A DNA stretch of 64,000 nt from assembly GCA_950097015.1 (NCBI GenBank), contig CATNEN010000038.1, forward strand, positions 20,186,001-20,250,000. The letters are read 5' to 3'. How positions within the stretch are numbered: position 1 is the stretch's first letter; each line of letters opens with the position of its first letter. Below are positions 34,701 to 44,700 of this stretch, piece by piece. The position numbers and the translations under genes are program-made. The notes beneath the pieces were generated by a model that saw nothing but the letters and a program-made list of their open reading frames with translations, was not told where the DNA came from and ran no database searches. Source of the DNA: Macrostomum hystrix (taxonomy: Eukaryota > Platyhelminthes > Macrostomidae).

Positions 34701-36265
34701 TTGAAGGCAGCCAGTTAGCTCCTGTACTATGCGTACCTGGCGTTGACGGTACCAGAACCCAGTCCAACAGTGTACTAGAGATGGCCAGCGTCCTTGGCAT
34801 CGAGTCGGCTAGGGCCACTCTGGTGCGCGAAATGCTCGACGTCATGGCTGGCCACGGTGTTGAAGTCGACACTCGGCACGTCAGCCTACTGGCGGACCTA
34901 ATGACTCAGCAGGTGAAATTCTTGGCTTGCTAAAATTTTTGTATCATCAGTTATCGTGTTGCTAGGTACCAGAGATGCCTAATTAGTATTTTAGTATTCG
35001 TAAATAGTATACTTGCATTTGTTGTATTATTAATACTACTAATACTAGTAATATATAAAAACGAGTAGTTTAATTAGTAGTAGTAGTATTTTTATGATTG
35101 CACCTGCCACTATATTGGGCCAGACTTGCAGCCGACAGCAGCCGCAGCTATTGCGCTGCGTACGGCTGTTCAGTCCATGGACAGTCGGGGACGCCATACA
35201 CACCTTTAATTATCCCAGCTAATGTTGTTAGCCTGGTACCCATTTAGCAGCTGGATGAACTGAAGCATTGCAGAGTTATTGCTTATAGACACTAATTGTT
35301 CCGATAATGGAGTCACGAATCGAACCCTCGACCTTCAAGTAGTAGTATATGTATTGTTAGTATTACTGATTAGTATATTTATTAGCTAAATTTTCTTCTT
35401 CAGTTTGCATTTTTTAAATAGCAAACCAGCATCAGCTGTGGGAGATATTTTGGTGACTGAACAGCTGTTCTGAAATTAAGCATCGCTTTCCCCGGGTAGT
35501 ACCTCGGGTGTTTCAAATATCCACTGCCCACTTCACAATAGCTCCCAAACTGAATATTTTCTATTTTCGTGAAAGCTCAACGTTTAATGGATTAAAATTT
35601 TCCGCCCTTTACGATGAGCTAACTTTCAAAACAGTCTGACGTCAGCATCGTCAAGATATTCAGCGGTTCTTGTCGAAGACTCTGGTGACAATGGCCAACA
35701 TGAAGAAATTTTGTGAGCAGAAATATTAAGCCTATGTTTGTGGTTTTCGCCATCAGACACCCCGACGGGAATCGTTGAATATCTCGACGATGCCGATGTG
35801 TTGTGATTCTGGAAGTTGTTTCATCGGACAGAGCGGAAGATCTTAGCCTGTAGTCTGCATTTTCATGGCGATTGGTTGAACATTTTAAGAGATGCTGAAA
35901 AATATAAATGATGGTATTTGAAATACCCCCATAGTCTCTCTATTGTTAAAGGACATAATTGCGACACCTTCAACAACTCTTTGCTTATTTTTGTACAGGG
36001 CGAAGTTCTTGGCAATCAACGGCACGGCATAGCTAAACTCAAAGAGTCCGTACTCATGTTAGCCAGCTTTGAGCAGACAGCGGATCATCTATTTGAGGCG
36101 GCTTATCACGGCCAGACAGACGACCTGTCTGGAGTGTCCGAGTCAATCATTCTGGGCAAGCCAACCAGACTTGGCACCGGCCTATTCTCATTGCTGATGC
36201 AGCAGGACTCGGCTGTGGCCACGCCGCCAAAGCGACCAGTCATTTTCGACGCTTTTAAAGGATGA
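22763..36265 (+). CDS. POLR3A: DNA-directed RNA polymerase III subunit RPC1 (largest subunit)
   Basis: Catalytic largest subunit of nuclear RNA polymerase III, which makes tRNAs, 5S rRNA and other small RNAs. Nine exons join with matching phases: 22763-23554, 26798-27133, 27795-28091, 28175-28511, 30983-31503, 32009-32460, 33188-33882, 34551-34912 and 35999-36265. They give a complete 1352-residue protein (human about 1390). Visible are the clamp zinc site (Cys61, Cys67, Cys70, Cys77, His80), [26 protein letters not shown], the Mg-binding [10 protein letters not shown] (codons at 28241-28270, residues about 498-507), the bridge helix [20 protein letters not shown], the trigger loop [19 protein letters not shown], and the C-terminal LGTGLFSLL and [11 protein letters not shown]. 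The stretch just after [12 protein letters not shown] is diverged from vertebrates. A strong acceptor (TTTTTTTTCAG, exon from 22695) lies 68 nt before the ATG. Introns 1, 4 and 7 are mainly minisatellite; introns 2, 5, 6 and 8 carry SINEs or other repeats. Confidence 0.98.
23690..24200 (-). mobile_element. Probable 3' end of a retroelement in POLR3A intron 1
   Basis: On the minus strand a GC-balanced block ends in an ATT triplet tail (about 23686-23705), as expected for a LINE or related element inserted antisense. A short frame at 24210-23941 contains [17 protein letters not shown], but I could not assign it to a family. It shares the ATT-type tail with SINE family A. Confidence 0.4.
24428..26640. 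repeat. Composite 17/13-bp minisatellite in POLR3A intron 1
   Basis: About 2.2 kb made of two interleaved monomers: 17-bp TCTCATCTTAGCCAGTG and 13-bp TCTCATCTTACCG. They are frequently arranged as 17-17-13, with CCCAGTG-type variants clustered in two later blocks (about 25500-25800 and 26160-26630) that repeat each other. Confidence 0.95.
27167..27530 (-). mobile_element. SINE family A in POLR3A intron 2, antisense
   Basis: AAT repeats at the left are the reversed tail. Then come AGGGCTGCGGGCAATATGTC, CTGACTCCTGAGCACACAGA, GTGTACATCTGCCCTGACTT, CCCTCAAGGGCGTAAATTAC and a reversed tRNA-like head (AATCGAGCTCAGGGACCTTG). Nearly full length. Confidence 0.9.
28550..30935. repeat. 37-bp palindrome-bearing minisatellite in POLR3A intron 4
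   Basis: About 60 copies of a 37-bp unit that contains the perfect 14-bp palindrome ACTCAAATTTGAGT and the spacer TTCACTCTGATCCTCA. Two spacer variants alternate in blocks (CATTAGC and CACAAAC). A block of about 350 bp with an unusual CTTGAATTTGAGTCCCTAAA variant occurs twice (about 29570-29660 and 29920-30010 starts), indicating segmental duplication inside the array. Confidence 0.96.
31587..31690 (+). mobile_element. SINE family A head fragment in POLR3A intron 5
   Basis: Contains GGCAGAATGGTCTATC-type tRNA-like sequence and GAGAAGGCTTGGGGCTTGTC, matching the first 100 bp of the 11201 copy, and is 3'-truncated. Confidence 0.65.
31691..31975. repeat. Dispersed repeat C, copy 1 (POLR3A intron 5)
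   Basis: Shares ordered blocks with 35598-35915: ACTTTCAAA, CCGACGTCAGC, CGTCGAAATATTTAGCG, TTGTCGAAGA, CCTGGTGACAA, ATGAAGAAATTTT, GAGCAGA, CAGACACC, CGACGAGAATC, and GATGCAGAGAATA at the end. No coding content was recognised. Confidence 0.85.
32575..33175 (+). mobile_element. SINE family B interrupted by SINE A (POLR3A intron 6)
   Basis: The tRNA-like head (TAGTGGTTAGGGCAATGGGA, then GGTCGAGGGTTCGATTCC) lies at 32580-32650. The body resumes at about 32990 with GCTGCATAGCTTCATTCC and ends with GTGTGGCGTCCCCCCAGTCC and CACATCTGGCCCAATCAGGA plus an A-rich tail. The order matches the uninterrupted copy at 35092, so the middle is a later insertion. The element ends only about 15 bp before the exon 7 acceptor. 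Confidence 0.87.
32676..32990 (-). mobile_element. SINE family A nested inside SINE B
   Basis: Antisense copy with reversed ATT tail (AATAATAATAATAATTTTAG), CTGACTCCTGAGCACACACG, GTGTACATCTGCCCTGACTT and a decayed head. It splits a family B SINE, so A was active after B. Confidence 0.88.
33940..34445. repeat. 34-bp minisatellite in POLR3A intron 7
   Basis: About 14 copies of a 34-bp unit containing TCTCTTTAGATAAGCTCTTA followed by CACCTGTTCCATTG. Edge copies are the most diverged. Confidence 0.94.
35092..35345 (-). mobile_element. SINE family B in POLR3A intron 8, antisense
   Basis: Uninterrupted copy: reversed tail at the left, CAGTCCATGGACAGTCGGGG in the middle and the reversed tRNA-like box B (GAATCGAACCCTCGACCTTC) at 35315-35336. 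Confidence 0.87.
35598..35915. repeat. Dispersed repeat C, copy 2 (POLR3A intron 8)
   Basis: Same orientation and block order as 31691-31975, with about 30 bp extra around CTCGACGATGCCGATGTGTT. It ends about 80 bp before the last exon. Confidence 0.85.
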
Positions 36266-36456
36266 AATTTCATAGCTTTAATCAGTTTCTGTCTGACCGG
36301 CTGAGTATTTTTAGTGCATTTTTGTTTCTTGACTTAAATAAGCTTAAGAGAATCCAATCATGTCTACTCAAATTAGTATCTTTCGTTTTCTTTGGTGTGA
36401 TGGGTTTCGTGATTTATTCACATTGGAGTTATATTGTGTGCAATTTGTCTTATATA

Positions 36457-36462
36457 AATAAA
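36457..36462 (+). terminator. Candidate POLR3A polyadenylation signal
   Basis: AATAAA 192 nt after the POLR3A stop, in a T-rich 3' flank. Confidence 0.5.
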
Positions 36463-36729
36463 TATATAAATGAAGCAGTTCAATTCATTCTTGTCCTTGA
36501 TTTTGTTTGCTGTATAAGTACAACATGTCATTCTGTGTTTTTATTTTCTGTCTGTTTTAGGACAATTTTTTTACTAAAAATTAAACGCAAGACCAGAATG
36601 GAATAAGTTATAATCTACAATAACAGATATATTAGTTACAATTAGAAGTACCAGAAGTATTAGAAGTAACTAGTTCTTATAATGGGTTTCCCTTTTAATT
36701 GTAGGAGAACACAAATTATCCCCTTTTGA

Positions 36730-37290
36730 TCAGAGTGGATTGGATTCTCATTGGATTCTTGGAATCATAGTGATTCTCCTTCTATCCCTTGAATCACAGT
36801 GATTCTCCCCTGGATTCTAGGAATCATAGTGATTTACCCCTGGATTCTAGGAATCATAGTGATTTACTCCTGGAATTCAAGGAATCATAGTGATTCTTCC
36901 GTGGGATTCTAGGAATCATCGTGATTCTTCCCTGGGATTCTAGGAATCATCGTGATTCTCCCCTGGGATTCTAGGAAACATCGTGATTCTCCCGTGGGAT
37001 TCTAGGAATCATCGTGATTCTTCCCTGGGATTCTATGAATCATAGTGGTTCTCCCCTGGGATTCTAGGAAACATCGTGATTCTCCGTGGGATTCTAGGAA
37101 TCATCGTGATTCTTCCCTGGGATTCTAGGAATCATAGTGGTTCTCTCCTGGGATTCTAGGAATCATCGTGATTCTTCCCTGGGATTCTAGGAATCATAGT
37201 GGTTCTCTCCTGGGAGTCTAGGAATCATCGTGATTCTTCCCTGGGATTCTAGGAATCAGTGATTCTCGCTGGGATACTAGTGATTCTACG
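36730..37290. repeat. 31-bp double-hairpin minisatellite upstream of SH3BP5
   Basis: About 17 copies of a unit of about 31 bp containing GATTCTAGGAATCATCGTGA then TTC. Each unit has two overlapping short hairpins, GATTC-TAG-GAATC and AATCA-TCG-TGATT. It ends about 50 bp before the SH3BP5 splice acceptor. Confidence 0.94.
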
Positions 37291-37414
37291 CTTTACTATC
37301 GATCTGTTATCATAACACAAAAAAGTTTTCCTTGCAGGCCCAGGCCCAGCTATACTCATCTAGTCTCAGCCCCAACCCACTCAGTTAGCCGTCTGCATTC
37401 AGTCAAGTTTGTCT

Positions 37415-39540
37415 ATGGCTGAAACGGATGGCATTTTGTCGCGCGTCGATGGCACCGTCGCCGACAACAATCCGGAGGCGTCGCCGCCTGTTACCCAGTC
37501 GCCGGCAGACGATCAGGAGCCGGAATTTCCCGAAGATGCCGAAGTTGATCCGCGCGTGGAAGACGAATTAGAAAAGATGAACATGGTCGCTTTACAATTG
37601 AACGAAGTTGAAACCACTTTACAGCAGGCTAGGAATAATTTTCGTTCGCTATTAGCCGAGACAGCTTCCCGGCTTGAAACTATTCAGGGTGGCATTGGTT
37701 CGGCCTGCGTTGAGAAGGCCAGGCCATTCTATGAAGCCAAGCGGCAATCCCGCCTATTGCAGATGGAGACACAGTCGGCTGCTCTGCGCTACGAGCGCTC
37801 CTGCGAGATGCTCGGCGCCGCCAAGGATCTGGTGCGCACAGCTGAGGCTTCCTGCCCGGCTACGGATCGAGGCGGACAGGTTTGCAGCTTGTTCTGCATG
37901 ATGGGTGATACAGTATGCGTTTTTCACCGCTTAAAACTACTTCAACCGTTACAAAAAAAACCAAGAGGCAGGGACAAACTTGGCTGAAAAAGTAACTATA
38001 GAACTGGCCCTCTAATCCCAGGAGTCTGCAAATTACTATTAGTCACCTCTCTTATCTCTTCTCACCACTCTTACTCTCGTCACATCTCATCTCTTCTCAC
38101 CTCTATCATCTTTTCTCACCTCTCTCATCTCTTCTCACCCCTCAACTCTTCTTACCTACCTTGTTTCTTCTCACCTTTCTCACCTCTTTCATATCTTCTC
38201 ACCACTCTTATCTCTCCTCACATCTCATCTCTTCTCACCTTTCTCACATTTTCTCACCTCTCCCATCTCTTCTCACCACTCTTATCTCTTCTCACTTTTC
38301 TCATATATTCTCACCTCTCTTTTCTTTTCTCACCTTTCTTACCTTTCTTTCTCACATTTCTCATCTCTTCTCACCTTTCTCACATTTTCTCACCTCTCGT
38401 TTCTCTTCTCATCTCTTCTTACCTTTCTCACCTCTCTCATCTCTTCTCACCTCTCTTGTCTCTTCTCACCTGTCTCATATCTTCTCGCTCACCTTTCTAA
38501 TCCATCAACAAGTGACTGACACCAATTAATTGACAAATCATCAACTAACGCAGGTGGACGAGACCTGGGCCATGATGCTCAACCAGGCCACAGAGAAGGT
38601 GGCCAAAGCGGAGGACGATCGGCGTTGCAGCGCCGCTGAGCACGCTCGCCTCACTGAGCTATTTGCCGGCGCTCAGACTCGCGTCCGCCTCATGGAGTCC
38701 AGCCTACGCGGTGTTATAAAAAAATCTCGGCCCTACTTTGAGGCCAATGCTCGCTACCAGCAGGCTTTAATAGAGCAGAAGCAACATGTGGAAGTGTACG
38801 AGGAAAAGGTGCGCATCTGTAAGCGTCTATATGACGAGGCCCTTCGAACTTTAGAAGCCATCAGCGAGTCCATTCACACTCGCCGACGTCAGGATAAGCA
38901 GAAGCAGCAACTGCTGCAGAAGCGAAACGCTCAAACCGAAGTTGAGCACGAAGATCAAGATCAAGCATTGTTTCTAGGCGAACGCGGTCAGGGCGTCGGA
39001 GCTGAAGATCCGCCCGATTCGCCTAACAAACTGGAGGAAGAAAACGCTAAAACCGTGACGGCGGCAGCAGCAGCAGCTGATCCAGCGGCAAAGCCACCGC
39101 TGCCGTCCACCGGTCCAGTGGCCAAACCGCGTCGACGGAAAAGTCTTCGAAATAGCGTTGCCACCCCGATTATGAGCCTACTGCAGGACGCCATGCGATA
39201 TGAACAGCAGCACAGGCAGCAGCAGCAGCAGCTGAGAGGCGGCCTGGCGCTTCCTAGATCTCCGTCGTCGCATTCGTCAGCCTCTTCGCTTGACGACGAA
39301 GTCTTGGCTAGCTTTGTTTTAGACCCTTCGCCATCTTTGGCGACAACGCCAACGTCGACTAGAAGTCAGAGCCCGATGCCGCCTTGTAACGCGCCTTCAT
39401 CTTCTACAGGAGTTGCTTTGCAGCAGCAGCAGCACACTCACCAGAGGACATTGGTGCTGGCACCTGAGTTGAGAAAGTTCTTGCACGCTTTAAATGCTTC
39501 TGAACAGCAGCAGCAGCAGCAGCAGCAAAAGACTGGCTAA
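37415..39540 (+). CDS. SH3BP5: SH3-domain-binding protein 5-like (Rab11 exchange factor family)
   Basis: The SH3BP5/REI-1 family activates Rab11 as a guanine-nucleotide exchange factor, and vertebrate SH3BP5 (Sab) also docks JNK at mitochondria. Two exons, 37415-37879 and 38554-39540, join in phase 0 to give 483 residues. Acidic EVDPRVEDELEKMN opens the family coiled coil, followed by ARNNFRSLLAET, KARPFYEAKRQSR and, in exon 2, VDETWAMMLNQATEKV, KKSRPYFEANARYQQALIEQ and LRTLEAISESIHTRRR. These are in the same order as in SH3BP5/SH3BP5L. The C-terminal 190 residues are low complexity with Ala, Ser and poly-Gln runs and are not alignable. The start is the ATG at 37415. An acceptor, TTTTCCTTGCAG, ends 77 nt upstream. 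The intron is a pyrimidine-rich array. Whether it is nearer SH3BP5 or SH3BP5L cannot be told. Confidence 0.93.
38045..38505. repeat. Irregular pyrimidine-rich array in the SH3BP5 intron
   Basis: Degenerate repeats of TCTCATCTCTTCTCACCTTT-like units with a period around 19-23 bp. The sense strand is almost purine-free, apart from the A of CAC/CATC. Confidence 0.88.
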
Positions 39541-39668
39541 ATATTCCATGACTTTGCAATGTTTTTCCTTCTTTTCGCATGTAGCAACACTTGAACATCA
39601 AAGTGTAGTTTTTTAATCACACTAAATTATCAAGCTATAAGGAGAACAGCTGCTGAATCAGTTTTATT

Positions 39669-39674
39669 AATAAA
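39669..39674 (+). terminator. Candidate SH3BP5 polyadenylation signal
   Basis: AATAAA 129 nt after the SH3BP5 stop codon. Confidence 0.5.
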
Positions 39675-40287
39675 TCTATCAATTCATATGTGCTTTCCTA
39701 CTATCTGAATCATCAATTCAACGTGATCTCCTGTCATGCGCTTTTGTTTCAAATTTTTATGCTGAGAAATATCCTAATTGTGTTATTGTAAAGAAACTGA
39801 ATAGAAGATTAGTTTTATTGTGCTTTTTACTTTTTTGTTACCAATTCAGTTCCCGTAGATAATCTAATTATATATTTGTTGTAAAGCTAAGAAAATGCGC
39901 TTGATTATTTAAAAGTACACATATCGCCTATTTATATAGTAATGGTAACTGTACCTCTTTTATTTTGGTTTTTTCATCTTTCTTAATTGAATACTTTGAA
40001 ATCTTTTTCAAAGCAAATACGAGCTACTTTGGTATAGATTTACTTTGCTTTGGTTTCTGAATAATTGACATAAAAGTTTATTCATGTCCCGCTAAAAATT
40101 GGGATGTTTCTTTGGGTGATTCCAGTTGGAATCTGCGGTGTTTCCAGAAAAAGAAACAGCCGAACGCTGGAAACAGACCAATCGGATGACCAATCGAATC
40201 TACCCAACTGGGCGTTTTCTCTGTGCTTCTTGGTGGCGAAATGGAATCAACCAAAGAATCCTCCAGTTCGGAAGATTCCATGCTCAG

Positions 40288-40365
40288 AAACCGCCGAGGA
40301 ATCGCCCGTAAATAATTCTCTGGTTGTCCCATGGGCCACTGGTTCGGGTGATTCTTCGGCGGTTT
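40288..40365. other. RNA-like hairpin, 21-bp stem
   Basis: Left arm 40288-40308 (starting AAACCGCCGAGGAATC) pairs with right arm 40345-40365 (ending TTCTTCGGCGGTTT) over 21 bp. The only two departures from perfect complementarity are G-T, which would be G.U wobbles in plus-strand RNA. The loop is 36 nt. Function unknown: it could be a small-RNA precursor or part of an uncharacterised short transposon. Confidence 0.5.
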
Positions 40366-40910
40366 CCGCACAATTTACGGTTACATCGGCTGCTTCCTGG
40401 GTGGTTTCTTTAACTCTTGCGAGATAGGGGGATTTTGGTAGATTCCACTCCTAGATTCTACCCGCCGAAGAAGCAGCCGAAGTTTTTACAGGGATAGTGT
40501 TTTACATTTGCTTTAGATTTATTTTTGTCGTTTTAAGTACTAATTACAATTGCTAATGAAACGGGTCTTGTAAAGATACGAAAAATAATACTGTCAAATT
40601 ACTTGATTAAAAATTCAGAGTTGTTGCACTCACTTTTCATTTTATTCCTGTGGGTTTGAGTTCTTTTAAATATGCTTCACTTTGCTATTCTAGCCATTCT
40701 TTCATTGAATAAACCAGCTTGAATCGATTCTTTTTATGTTCTACTTCTTTTAAACAAAGCAAATGTATATCAATAGTTTATGATTATATCTAATAAATGT
40801 AAGTTCATATGATTATTGTATAGTTACTGTGTAATTTCACTTCTACCTAACTGTATTAGCAAAGTTTTTTATTCATGTAGGCCTAGCACGTCCAAAAACA
40901 ATTGGTTTCA

Positions 40911-41565
40911 AACTTCTCAAATCCCATCAGGTTGATCCCAGCCTTCTCAAATCCCATCAGGTTGATCCCAGCCTTCTCAAATCCCATCAGGTTGATCCCA
41001 GCCTTCTCAAATCCCATCAGGTTGATCCCAGCCTTCTCAAATCCCATCAGGTTGATCCCAGCCTTCTCAAATCCCATCAGGTTTGATCCCAGCCTTCTCA
41101 AATCCCATCAGGTTGATCCCAGCCTTCTCAAATCCCATCAGGTTTGATCCCAGCCTTCTCAAATCCCATCAGGTTGATCCCAGCCTTCTTAAATCCCATC
41201 AGGTTGATCCCAGCCTTCTCAAATCCCATCAGGTTTGATCCCAGCCTTCTCAAATCCCATCAGGTTGATCCCAGCCTTCTCAAATCCCATCAGGTTGATC
41301 CCAGCCTTCTCAAATCCCATCAGGTTGATCCCAGCCTTCTCAAATCCCATCAGGTTGATCCCAGCCTTCTCAAATCCCATCAGGTTGATCCCAGCATTCT
41401 CAAATCCCATCCAAGTTGATCCCAGCCTTCTCAAATCTCAACCAAGTTGATCCCAGCCTTCTCAAATCCCATCCAAGTTGATCCCAGCCTTCTCAAATCC
41501 CATCCAAGTTGATCCCAGCATTCTCGAATCCCATCAGGTTCAATCTCAGCCTTCTCAAATCTGCT
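40911..41565. repeat. 30-bp minisatellite upstream of PCTP
   Basis: About 21 copies of a 30-bp unit containing GATCCCAGCCTTCTCAAATC and CCATCAGGTT, with an occasional extra T shifting to 31 bp. It ends about 115 bp before the PCTP splice acceptor. Confidence 0.96.
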
Positions 41566-41717
41566 CAAATTTAGGATTTGTTCACAATCTTTCTAGATGT
41601 TTTCGCGTTAGTCGTAATCTAACCTCCAGATGCATACATTTTTTATTGAACATTATAAGTTAATAAATAACACTAGCTTTCAGCTGTCAACAGATTTTAG
41701 CTAGCTCCTCCGCAAAA

Positions 41718-44700
41718 ATGCTGCAACCATTCCCTGACGTCGAATTCACTGAAGCCTGTCAACAGCTGGAAGTTGAGAACACCGAGGGTTTTGAATTCTT
41801 TACAGAGAGTCACGATGTGCGCATATTTCGCCAGTACAATGAAACCTCGGGTCTCTACAAGTACAAAATCTACGGCTTCCTGCGTGGCGCTGCGCCCGAG
41901 CTTTGCGCCCAGGTTTGCACTTTTAATCTAGCTGTTATCGCTTTTAAATTTTTTTATTATTTAAAAAATATCAAACATGTCTCCTTCCTATTTATAATCC
42001 TTGATCGTGAGATCATATTCTCATTCCTGATCCTCAGCACTGTCAGTATCACATATCCTCAGTTTCAGAAAGTCTATCTATCTATCTAAAATCCTATATC
42101 CTCAGTTTCAGACAGTCATTATCCCATATCCTCAGTTCCAGACAATCATTATCCCATATCCTCAGTTCCAGACAGTCATTATCCCATATCCTCAGTTCCA
42201 GACAGTCATTATCCCATATCCTCAGTTCCAGACAATCATTATCCCATATCCTCAGTTCCAGACAGTCATTATCCCATATCCTCAGTTTCAGACAGCCATT
42301 ATCCCATATCCTCAGTTCTAGACAGTCATTATCCCATATCCTCAGTTCCAGACAATCATTATCCCATATCCTCAGTTCTAGACAGTCATTATCCCATATC
42401 CTCAGTTCCAGACAGTCATTATCCCATATCCTCAGTTCCAGACAATCATTATCCCATACCCTCAGTTCCAGACAGTCATTATCCCATATCCTCAGTTTCA
42501 GACAGCCATTATCCCATATCCTCAGTTCTAGACAGTCATTATCCCATATCCTCAGTTCTAGACAGTCATTATCCCGTATACTCAGTTACAGACAGTCATT
42601 ATCCCATATCCTCAGTTCCAGACAATCATTATCCCATATCCTCAGTTCTAGACAGTCATTATCCCATATCCTCAGTTCCAGACAGTCATTATCCCATATC
42701 CTCAGTTCCAGACAATCATTATCCCATATCCTCAGTTCCAGACAGTCATTATCCCATATCCTCAGTTTCAGACAGCCATTATCCCATATCCTCAGTTCCA
42801 GACAATCATTATCCCATATCCTCAGTTACAGACAATCATTATCCCATATCCTCAGTTTCAGACAGTCATTATCCCATATCCTCAGTTTCAGACAGCCATT
42901 ATCCCATATCCTCAGTTTCAGACAGTCATTATCCCATATCCTCAGTTTCAGACAGTCATTATCCCATATCCTCAGTTTCAGACAGCCATTATCCCATATC
43001 CTCAGTTTCAGACAGTCATTATCCCATATCCTCAGTTTCAGACAACCATTATCCCATATCCTCAGTTTCAGACAGTCATTATCCCATATCCTCAGTTTCA
43101 GACAGCCATTATCCCATATCCTCAGTTCTAGACAGTCATTATCCCATATCCTCAGTTTCAGACAGTCATTATCCCATATCCTCAGTTCCCGTCAAAAAAT
43201 TCGCCCGGAAACTTGGCCCGGAAATTTTTGTCTTCACCCGGAAATTTTTCCTATTCTGTAATGTCTTGTGATCCGGTAAATTGGCTCGAAAAAGTGACGA
43301 AAGTTTACAATGAACTCCGGATTTCGTTCGTGATCCGGCCGTTCATACTTTTTTCGTTCCGAAACTGGTAGCCGGATCGTTCCGGGACGAAACACCGGAT
43401 CGGAGAACACAGATTACCGGAAGTTTGACCCGAAAAGTACTGAATGCTCTGGGCTGTCTATCCGGATCAGTTTCCGGGCGAAGAGTACGGATTGGTGTCC
43501 AATCCGGGTCAGTTTTCGGGCGAAGAGTACGGATTGGTGTCCAATCCGGGTCAGTTTCCGTGCGAAGAGTACGGATTGGTGTCCAATCCGGGTCAGTTTC
43601 CGTGCGAAGAGTACGGATTGGTGTCCAATCCGGGTCAGTTTCCGTGCGAAGAGTACGGATTGGTGTCCAATCCGGGTCAGTTTCCGGGCGAAGAGTGCGG
43701 ATTGGTGTCCAATCCGGGTCAGTTTCCGTGCGAAGAGTACGGATTGGTGTCCAATCCGGGTCAGTTTCCGGGCGAAGAGTGCGGATTGGTGTCCAATCCG
43801 GGTCAGTTTTCGGGCGAAGAGTACGGATTGGTGTCCAATCCGGGTCAGTTTTCGGGCGAAGAGTACGGATTGGTGTCCAATCCGGGTCAGTTTTCGTGCA
43901 AAGAGTACGGGTTGGTGTCCAATCCGGGTAACCGAATAAAAGGAAAGAAATTATAAAATTGTGTTAGACTTTTCACAGAAATGTTTTCATAATCAAACCA
44001 GAAGTTTTAAGCAAATTAGGATTGACTTCAAGTCGTTTACTACTTGTAGTAAGGTGAATAAAAATACTGTAAATTAGAATTAGGCTGAATTGGAAAAATA
44101 AAAGACTAAGGAAATACGAACTGGCGAATAATGGCAGCTAGGACAGTTCGACAAAATGGGAATAGCATTGGGTCTGGCACGCATGCACACACTCTGAATT
44201 GAGCAAAGATACATTTGTAATTAGTTGACGGCTAGCATTTAGAAAAAACAGCTGAAAAATTGGGACTAAAATGGGGATTAGATTTGTAAAATAAATCTCG
44301 CAATGGAAAAAATACGAACAGTCGGTTTCAAAAATATTAATGCCACTACTAGGTAAGTAGGTTACTGTTATTGTTATTGTTACTGTTATTGTAATTATAA
44401 CTTGTTGTTATTATATTATATTGTTATTATTGTTATTATATTATTATTGTTATTGTTGTTGTTGTTATTGTTAAAAACAATGGGATCGGTTTTCTATCGG
44501 GGATCGGGGTCGGCAATTTGTAAAGTTTATCTCGCTGAAGAATTTTACAGAAACGAAGAGGCAGCTCAAGTAAAAAAACGCACTGGAACCAAGAAAATAA
44601 AAGTTTAAAAAGTTAGAAAATAAACACGGCAGTGCCTAGTACTCTCAGAGTGTGCTCAAGAGTATAACTAATTGGAAAATGACACTGCTAAAAGAATTCG

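Larger units (their letters stand above)
39541..40910. other. SH3BP5-PCTP intergenic region
   Basis: AT-rich flanks surround a sharply different GC-balanced block at 40085-40490 that contains inverted GATTC/GAATC-type sequence and a strong RNA hairpin (listed separately). No coding content was recognised. Confidence 0.5.

Noticed and set aside
36262-36606. 114-codon hydrophobic frame right after POLR3A
   Set aside because: AT-rich 3' flank with a polyadenylation signal inside it. Composition and hydrophobicity follow from the T-rich sequence.
43425-43956. Two 168-170-codon repeat frames in the transposon
   Set aside because: The 42-bp hairpin array is open in several frames because of its period. 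The conserved part is the DNA hairpin, not a peptide.
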